From the NCBI RefSeq assembly GCF_002217755.1, contig NZ_BCFL01000026.1, forward strand, positions 62,001 through 126,000: a stretch of DNA of 64,000 nt, written 5' to 3'. This document shows positions 59,425 through 64,000 of the stretch, in pieces (position 1 is the stretch's first letter; each line of letters opens with the position of its first letter). The stretch is from Streptomyces hyaluromycini. GTDB lineage: Bacteria; Actinomycetota; Actinomycetes; Streptomycetales; Streptomycetaceae. The notes under the pieces were generated by a model that was given only the letters and a program-made list of their open reading frames with translations, ran no database searches and was not told the DNA's origin. Position numbers and translations under genes: made by a program.

Positions 59425-60237
59425 TCAGCCGACGAACCGCAGCAGCGCCTCCTGGGCGAACGAGGCGAGGAGCATTCCGTCCTCGTCGAGGACGTCGCCG
59501 CGCCCGAAGCACCGTCCGTGTGCGGCGAGCGGGCTGTGCTGGCGCAGCAGCAGCCACCGTCCGGTGGTGAACGGGCGGTGGAACCAGACGGTGTGCGCGG
59601 TCACGGCCGAGGCGAACGCCCGGCCCGCGTCCGCCTGCGTGATGCCCTCCAGGGGGCGCAGTGCGGTGCCGATCAGGGTGAGGTCGGTGGCGTAGGCGAG
59701 CAGGGCCGGTCCGAGAGCCGGCGGGGCCGTGGGGATGCGCGTCCACAGCTCGTATCCCGGCGGCTCGGACTTCGCGGTGTCGAGGTCGGTGGCCGCCCGT
59801 GACTCCCAGGGCAGCAGCCCGAGTTCGAGGGCGCGCTCCGGGCCGGGCAGGGCCGGCGCGGGATCCACCGTCTGCCGGTCCGGCCCCTCCTCCCACGCAT
59901 GCAGGCTCGCGCTCGCCGTCGCCACCACTCCATGGTCCTGGCGGGCGGTGAGCCGTACGGTCGCGAAGGTGCGGCCCTGCTGCGGCACATCGGTCTCGTA
60001 GCGCACCGGTTCACCGGTACGGCCCTCGCGCAGGAACTGCGTGTGCAGCGACTTCAGGCTCTTGCCGGGTGCGGCCAGACAGGCGGCCCGCGCGAACTGG
60101 GCGAGAAACTGACCGCCGAACAGCCGCCGATAGGTGAGCTGTTGTGAGCGGCCCTCGTAAGTGCCGGTGCCGTGCGTGGTGAGGTCGAGGCAGCCGAGCA
60201 GGTCTTGCCACAGGTCCGTGGTCACGTGCTTCCTCAC
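59425..60237 (-). CDS. tesB: acyl-CoA thioesterase II (TesB family)
   Basis: A 270-aa double hotdog thioesterase with RLFGGQFLAQ, HTQFLREGRTGEPV and FHRPFTTGRWLLLRQHSPLA, the usual TesB landmarks. The GTG at 60237 overlaps the stop of the dehydrogenase upstream (GTGA); a second GTG at 60225 is possible. It would release free acid from acyl-CoA, either recycling CoA or clearing dead-end intermediates. Last gene of the leftward SnoaL-dehydrogenase-dehydrogenase-TesB operon. Confidence 0.93.
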   Translation of the reverse strand: MRKHVTTDLWQDLLGCLDLTTHGTGTYEGRSQQLTYRRLFGGQFLAQFARAACLAAPGKSLKSLHTQFLREGRTGEPVRYETDVPQQGRTFATVRLTARQDHGVVATASASLHAWEEGPDRQTVDPAPALPGPERALELGLLPWESRAATDLDTAKSEPPGYELWTRIPTAPPALGPALLAYATDLTLIGTALRPLEGITQADAGRAFASAVTAHTVWFHRPFTTGRWLLLRQHSPLAAHGRCFGRGDVLDEDGMLLASFAQEALLRFVG

Positions 60238-61022
60238 AGGTCGACGAGTCGGCGCGTCCGTCGTTCGCGCAGCAGCAACGCGCCTGCCTCACGGGTCAGT
60301 TCACGGGTGGAGCCGAGCAGTCCGTCGAGGACGAGGGCCCGTTTGACATGCCGGTGCAGCGGGTGTTCCGCGGTGAAGCCGATGCCGCCCAGGGCCTGCT
60401 GGCAGTGGCGTGCCGTGGTGAGGGCGGCCCGCCCGGCCGCGGCCTTGGCGAGCAGCGCGCCGGTGTCGTCGTCGGTCGCGCCGAGCGCCGCCTCGGCTCC
60501 CTCCAGTGCCACATGGGCCTCGGCGAGCCGGTGCCGCAGGGCCTGGAAGGAGGCGAGGGGCCGCCCGAACTGGTGCCGTTCCAGGACGTGTTCACGGGCC
60601 AGGTCGAGCATGGCGTGACCGGTGCCGAGCAGCCACCAGCCCAGCGCCCGACGCCCGGCGGCGAGCGGGACGGCCTCGCCCGTGCCCACCCGGCGCAGCG
60701 GCAGCAAGGGATCGAGTGCGCTCGCCTCGGTGGCACCGTCCCGCGCCCACACCACCCACGTCCCGCCCGCGTACGGCAGCGGCAGCGTCCCCCCGACGGG
60801 CCGCCCGGCCGCCCGCAGGACTACGTCGTTGAGGACCGCGGCCTGTGTCCCGGTCTCGCCGAGGAGCCGGAAGACCAGGGGGACGGCGGTGTCCGGTGCC
60901 TCGGCGAGCATCTGCGTCCAGCCCAGGTCCGCGAGCGCGGTGTCGAGTGAGGCGCCGGTCGCGGCCGCCGTCATGGTCTTGCGCAGCGCCTCTTCCAGCA
61001 GGTCGCGTTCGGCGGTGTCCAC
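60234..61022 (-). CDS. acyl-CoA dehydrogenase, short subunit
   Basis: A 262-aa truncated-type acyl-CoA dehydrogenase. The C-terminal helical domain is well conserved (LERHQFGRPLASFQALRHRLAEAH, CQQALGGIGFTAEHPLHRHVKRA), but the FAD beta-domain is minimal and the active-site Glu region is absent. It is organised like the pair at 4350/5210: the full-length partner lies 6 nt upstream. The two should form one heteromeric enzyme of the ChsE/FadE steroid-side-chain type. GTG start with GGAG 9 nt upstream. Confidence 0.86.
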   Translation of the reverse strand: MDTAERDLLEEALRKTMTAAATGASLDTALADLGWTQMLAEAPDTAVPLVFRLLGETGTQAAVLNDVVLRAAGRPVGGTLPLPYAGGTWVVWARDGATEASALDPLLPLRRVGTGEAVPLAAGRRALGWWLLGTGHAMLDLAREHVLERHQFGRPLASFQALRHRLAEAHVALEGAEAALGATDDDTGALLAKAAAGRAALTTARHCQQALGGIGFTAEHPLHRHVKRALVLDGLLGSTRELTREAGALLLRERRTRRLVDL

Positions 61023-61028
61023 TGCGGG

Positions 61029-62123
61029 TCACTCCTTTCCGAGGCCCAGGAGACGACGGGCGACGATGTTGCGCTGGATCTCGGCGGTGCCGCCGTAGAT
61101 GGAGGCCGCTCGGGAATAGAGGTAGCCGGTGCGCCACGCGGCGTCCTCGGCCAGTTCGACCGCACCCGGCAGGAGGTCGCGGGCGGTGTCGAACAGCCGT
61201 TGCTCGGCGGTGGCCAGGAGGATCTTGTCGACGGACGTCTCCGGCCCGAGCCGCCCGCCCGCCGCCAGCGACCGCTGGGTCGAGGCCGACCGGCAGCGCA
61301 CGGTGTGCAGGTCCAGCCAGGCGGCGCCGAGGGCATCGGCGTCCGCCTCGCAGCCGTCGGCCAGAAGACGGTCCAGGGTGGCGTAGAGGTGGGCGATGCG
61401 GTGCCAGAAGCAGGTGGAGCGTTCGTGCGGCAGCAGGTCCATCGCCAGCTGCCAGCCGTCGCCGGGCCCGCCCAGCATGCGGTGCGCCGGAACGCGCACG
61501 TCGTCGAAGAAGACCTCGGCGAACTCGTCGACACCGTGCATGGTGCGCAGCGGCCGTACGGTGATGCCAGGGTGATCCATGTCGACGAGGAAGGCGCTGA
61601 TGCCGGCGTGGCCCGGCCCTCCGGTGCGGGCCAGCAGGACACAGCGGGCCGCGTACTGCGCGAGGCTCGTCCACACCTTCTGGCCGGACACCACCCAGGC
61701 GTCCCCGTCGGGCACCGCCCGGGTGGACAGCGAGGCCAGATCGCTGCCCGAGCCCGGTTCCGAGAAGCCCTGGCACCACTGCTCCCGGCCCGCCAGCAGC
61801 CGCGGCACCAGCTCGGCGGCGAGCGTGGGCGGCGCGTAGTCCACGACGGTGGGCACCAGCACCTCCACCATGGACCAGATGCCCGGCTCCGCCAGCGACC
61901 GGGAGGCGACCTCCTCGCCGAGCACCGCGCGCAGGGCGCCGCTCCCGCCGAGTCCGCCGACCCGGGGCGGCCATCCGTACCGCATCCAGCCGGCGGCCCA
62001 CAACGCCCCGCGCACCCGGTTCAGTTGAGCGACCTGGGCGTCGAGGGAGTCGTCGGGCGGCGGCGTCAGATCGTGGTGGTCCAGCCAGTTCCGCAGGCCC
62101 TGCCGGAACTCGTCGACCCTCAT
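61029..62123 (-). CDS. acyl-CoA dehydrogenase, full-length subunit
   Basis: A 364-aa acyl-CoA dehydrogenase with SEPGSGSDLASLSTRAV, VSGQKVWTSLAQYA and the terminal YGGTAEIQRNIVARRLLGLG. Partner of the short subunit downstream. ATG at 62123 overlaps the stop of the SnoaL-like gene. A second heteromeric dehydrogenase in the same cluster implies at least two cycles with different chain lengths. Confidence 0.92.
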   Translation of the reverse strand: MRVDEFRQGLRNWLDHHDLTPPPDDSLDAQVAQLNRVRGALWAAGWMRYGWPPRVGGLGGSGALRAVLGEEVASRSLAEPGIWSMVEVLVPTVVDYAPPTLAAELVPRLLAGREQWCQGFSEPGSGSDLASLSTRAVPDGDAWVVSGQKVWTSLAQYAARCVLLARTGGPGHAGISAFLVDMDHPGITVRPLRTMHGVDEFAEVFFDDVRVPAHRMLGGPGDGWQLAMDLLPHERSTCFWHRIAHLYATLDRLLADGCEADADALGAAWLDLHTVRCRSASTQRSLAAGGRLGPETSVDKILLATAEQRLFDTARDLLPGAVELAEDAAWRTGYLYSRAASIYGGTAEIQRNIVARRLLGLGKE

Positions 62124-62536
62124 GGACGCGAGCGTTCGAAGGCGTGCGGGCGGCCCGAGTCATGGGCACCGCTGCGGCGGATGAACGTCATGGCCCGGGT
62201 GCGCAGCCGCCATCCCGCCGGGGTGCGGACGTAGGTGTCGTTGTAGTACCCGATGCGCATCCGGTGCTCGGTGTGCTCGACGAAGCACAGCGGCTGGGTG
62301 CCGGCGGCGGTGTCGCCGTCCAGCTCGACGACCGGTGTGCCGACGAGGAAGAGGCCCTTGGGAGCGGCGGCGATCAGCGCCGGGAACTCGTCCAGCGGGT
62401 AGGTGTCGCCGAACGCGCTGTAGCTGCCGTCCGGGGTGAAGACGCCGAGCACCCTGTCCACGTCCCCGCGGGTCATGGCGACCGCGTAACGGGCGAGGAG
62501 CTGCTGGATTTCCATCAGGTCGTCGGTGGCACTCAA
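62120..62536 (-). CDS. SnoaL-like / NTF2-fold protein
   Basis: A 138-aa SnoaL-like protein (EIQQLLARYAVAMTRGDVDRVL, GTPVVELDGDTAAGT, GWRLRTRAMTFIRRSG). TTG at 62536 is the likely start because GGAGG lies 5 nt upstream. The fold includes dehydratases and ketosteroid isomerases, so an isomerase or hydratase role in the pathway is possible. It heads the leftward operon and a perfect operator lies 24 bp upstream. Confidence 0.85.
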   Translation of the reverse strand: MSATDDLMEIQQLLARYAVAMTRGDVDRVLGVFTPDGSYSAFGDTYPLDEFPALIAAAPKGLFLVGTPVVELDGDTAAGTQPLCFVEHTEHRMRIGYYNDTYVRTPAGWRLRTRAMTFIRRSGAHDSGRPHAFERSRP

Positions 62537-62559
62537 GGGGCCTCCATGGCAACTGAGGG

Positions 62560-62574
62560 GAGAACGTCGTTCTC
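62560..62574. promoter_or_regulatory. perfect GAGAAC-N3-GTTCTC operator
   Basis: GAGAACGTCGTTCTC is a perfect inverted repeat of the cluster motif, 24 bp upstream of the SnoaL-like gene (62536) and so placed to control the leftward dehydrogenase-TesB operon. Confidence 0.7.
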
Positions 62575-62650
62575 GAAAACGAGTATCACGCTTCCATGGG
62601 TGGGGGGCGACGTCAACGCCGGAGGGCCGGGAAGGAACTTCCCCTTGTGT

Positions 62651-62687
62651 GAATGGTTGATTCTCCATTAGTGAGAAGCTAGTTTCC
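62651..62687. promoter_or_regulatory. weak GAGAAT-type operator pair, 22 bp apart
   Basis: GAATGGTTGATTCTC (62651-62665, one good arm) and GAGAAGCTAGTTTCC (62673-62687) lie 22 bp apart, directly before the permease ATG at 62693. The spacing equals that of the stronger pairs at 49208 and 49839. Confidence 0.5.
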
Positions 62688-62692
62688 AACCC

Positions 62693-64000
62693 ATGGATCA
62701 GTTCCTGGCCTTCACGGTGGTGGGCCTGAGCACTGCCGCCATCTACGCCGTGATCGGTAGCGGCCTGGTGCTCACCCACACCACGGCCGGAGTCTTCAAC
62801 TTCGCCCACGGCGCGGCCGGGATGCTCGCGGCCTTCGCCTACTGGCAGCTGGCCGTCGGCTGGGGCTGGCCGGTGCCCGCGGCCCTGGCCGTCGTGCTCC
62901 TTGTCCTCGCCCCCGCCTTCGGCCTGCTGGCCGAGCGCGTCCTGATGCGTCCCGTACAGGCACTCGGGGAGGCCGAACGCCTCGTCATGACGGTCGCGCT
63001 CCTCACCGGATGCATCGCGCTCGCCCGCTGGGTCTGGGATCCCAACACCCCCCGCCCGCTCGCCGCGTTCCTCGCCGGCGAACCCGCCCTGCGCCTCGGA
63101 CCGGCCGTCGTCACCTGGCACCAGGCCATCACTATGGCGACCGCGCTCGCCATCGCCGGCGGCCTGTGGTTCCTGCTGCACCGCACCCGGGCCGGCACGG
63201 AGATGCGCGCCTCGGTGGACGACCGCGCCCTCGCCGGGCTGACCGGCGCCGACCCGCTGCGCGCCGGCCGGCTGGCCTGGGTGCTCGGCATCCAGCTCGC
63301 CGCCGTCGGAGGCATCCTCATCGCCCCCACCGTCGCGCTCGACGCACAGCAGCTCTCCCTGCTCATCGTCAGCGCCTACACCGCCGCCGTCTTCGGACGG
63401 CTGCGCAGCCTGCCCCTCACCTTCCTCGGCGCGGTCGTCGTGGGCCTCCTGGAGGCCTACCTCGCTGGCTACCTGCCGCAGAACGACTACCTGCCCGGCC
63501 TGCGGCTGGCCGCCCCCGCCCTGCTCCTCCTCCTGGCCCTGCTCGCCTTCCCGCACCGCCGGCTGCCCGGACGCGACCGCACCCTGGTCCGCGTACCGCT
63601 TCCCGGCAGACGCGGCGGCCTGGTCCTGGCCGGCTGCGTCCTGGCCGTCGCACTGGTGCTGGTCAGCGTGCTGACCGAGGACGAGGTCATCTCGTACGGA
63701 ACCCTCTTCCCGATCGGCGTGATCGCCCTGTCCTATGTGCCGCTCGCCGGATACGCCGGTCAGATCTCCCTCTGCCAGCTGTCCATCGCCGGTATCGGCG
63801 CGGTGGTGTGGGGACACCTCGGCGCCCACGGCGCACTGTGGGCGCTGCCGGTCGCCGTCCTCGTCGCCGCGGCCGTCGGAGCCCTGGTCGCCCTGCCCGC
63901 GCTGCGCCTGTCCGGCATCTACCTGGCGCTCGGCACCGTCGCCTTCGCCACCGTCCTCGACCGGTGGATCTTCACCCTGCCGGCCTTTCACGTCCTGGGC
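62693..64000 (+). CDS. branched-chain-type ABC permease, LivH-LivM fusion (partial)
   Basis: An open frame of 436 codons that runs off the right edge. The N-terminal half is LivH-like (GLVLTHTTAGVFNFAHGAAG, RTRAGTEMRASVDDRALAGL, AVFGRLRSLPLTFLGAVVVG). After a linker near residue 300, LivM-type sequence begins (VPLAGYAGQISLCQLSIAGI, PALRLSGIYLALGTVAFATV). The two permeases of a Liv transporter are thus one chain. It is divergent from the SnoaL-dehydrogenase operon with operators between. ATPase genes probably lie beyond 64000, and the binding protein at 13903 is a possible partner. Confidence 0.93.
   Translation, partial: MDQFLAFTVVGLSTAAIYAVIGSGLVLTHTTAGVFNFAHGAAGMLAAFAYWQLAVGWGWPVPAALAVVLLVLAPAFGLLAERVLMRPVQALGEAERLVMTVALLTGCIALARWVWDPNTPRPLAAFLAGEPALRLGPAVVTWHQAITMATALAIAGGLWFLLHRTRAGTEMRASVDDRALAGLTGADPLRAGRLAWVLGIQLAAVGGILIAPTVALDAQQLSLLIVSAYTAAVFGRLRSLPLTFLGAVVVGLLEAYLAGYLPQNDYLPGLRLAAPALLLLLALLAFPHRRLPGRDRTLVRVPLPGRRGGLVLAGCVLAVALVLVSVLTEDEVISYGTLFPIGVIALSYVPLAGYAGQISLCQLSIAGIGAVVWGHLGAHGALWALPVAVLVAAAVGALVALPALRLSGIYLALGTVAFATVLDRWIFTLPAFHVLG

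Noticed and set aside
62120..63991. 623-aa open frame on the minus strand at the right edge
   Set aside because: Only the last ~138 codons (the SnoaL-like protein) are real. The upstream part is antisense to the LivH-LivM permease and rich in Gly, Gln, Glu and Asp without a fold signature.

Overview
The window is high-GC actinobacterial DNA, most likely from Streptomyces or a close relative. Support for this comes from strong third-position G/C bias, many GTG/TTG starts, 1-4 nt start/stop overlaps, a WhiB-family protein, an F420-type LLM oxidoreductase, AfsR/MalT-size LuxR (LAL) regulators, and a short intergenic repeat of a kind common in Streptomyces. No rRNA, tRNA, CRISPR array or intact insertion sequence was seen.

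Layout. (1) 1-12.6 kb: a GntR-controlled acyl-CoA dehydrogenase/SDR operon; a divergent TetR / paired acyl-CoA dehydrogenase / enoyl-CoA hydratase block; a leftward TauD-SDR-CMD-reductase operon; a rightward SDR-aldehyde dehydrogenase-CoA transferase operon. (2) 12.6-20.8 kb: the same rightward run continues with an ABC-type substrate-binding lipoprotein, a ferredoxin, a cytochrome P450, a DUF35-thiolase (Ltp2-like) fusion, a hydrolase, DoxX and a 3-hydroxyisobutyrate-dehydrogenase-like enzyme. (3) 20.9-27.2 kb: TetR, a second dehydrogenase/CMD/ALDH operon, and a divergent Rieske oxygenase operon with a metal-site-altered amidohydrolase. (4) 27.2-37.5 kb: a different, partly decayed region with an epimerase fragment, a frameshifted LtrA gene, LAL regulator fragments on either side of an intact LAL gene, a WhiB protein, an HdeD-like protein and a Y-family polymerase fragment. 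(5) 37.5-57.2 kb: the catabolic genes resume with a PaaE-type reductase, three CoA ligases, a two-subunit B12 mutase, an LLM enzyme, a CoA transferase, a TetR gene, an acyl-CoA dehydrogenase plus kinase pair, an HSD10-like SDR and a thiolase. (6) 57.3-64 kb: a secreted tannase-family esterase, TesB, a second short/long acyl-CoA dehydrogenase pair, a SnoaL-like protein, and a LivH-LivM fused permease that runs off the right edge.

The blocks look like one regulon. An inverted repeat of consensus GAGAAT-N3-ATTCTC (with GAGAAC and GAGAGT variants) recurs at or near the start of most catabolic operons, at 103, 4276, 10326-10423, 40025, 41642, 49208-49244, 49839-49875, 53163, 62560 and 62673, with a weaker site at 24212. 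In several places two sites lie exactly 22 bp apart. The TetR genes at 3289-4182 and 49227-49820 sit beside such sites and are the best candidates for the regulator. A separate shared element (GGYCTGACC followed by TTTRATA) lies in the promoter of the GntR-containing operon and in that of the gene leaving the left edge.

Reading the genes together, I infer import by a Liv-type ABC system, oxidation by P450, Rieske, TauD and LLM enzymes, CoA activation, beta-oxidation-like cycles with steroid-side-chain-type heteromeric dehydrogenases, retro-aldol or thiolytic release of small CoA units, phosphorylation-elimination of a hydroxyacyl-CoA, and a B12-dependent carbon-skeleton rearrangement. The substrate cannot be named from sequence. 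A bulky branched, alicyclic or terpenoid/steroid-side-chain acid fits, but no steroid-ring genes (KstD, HsaC) are present.
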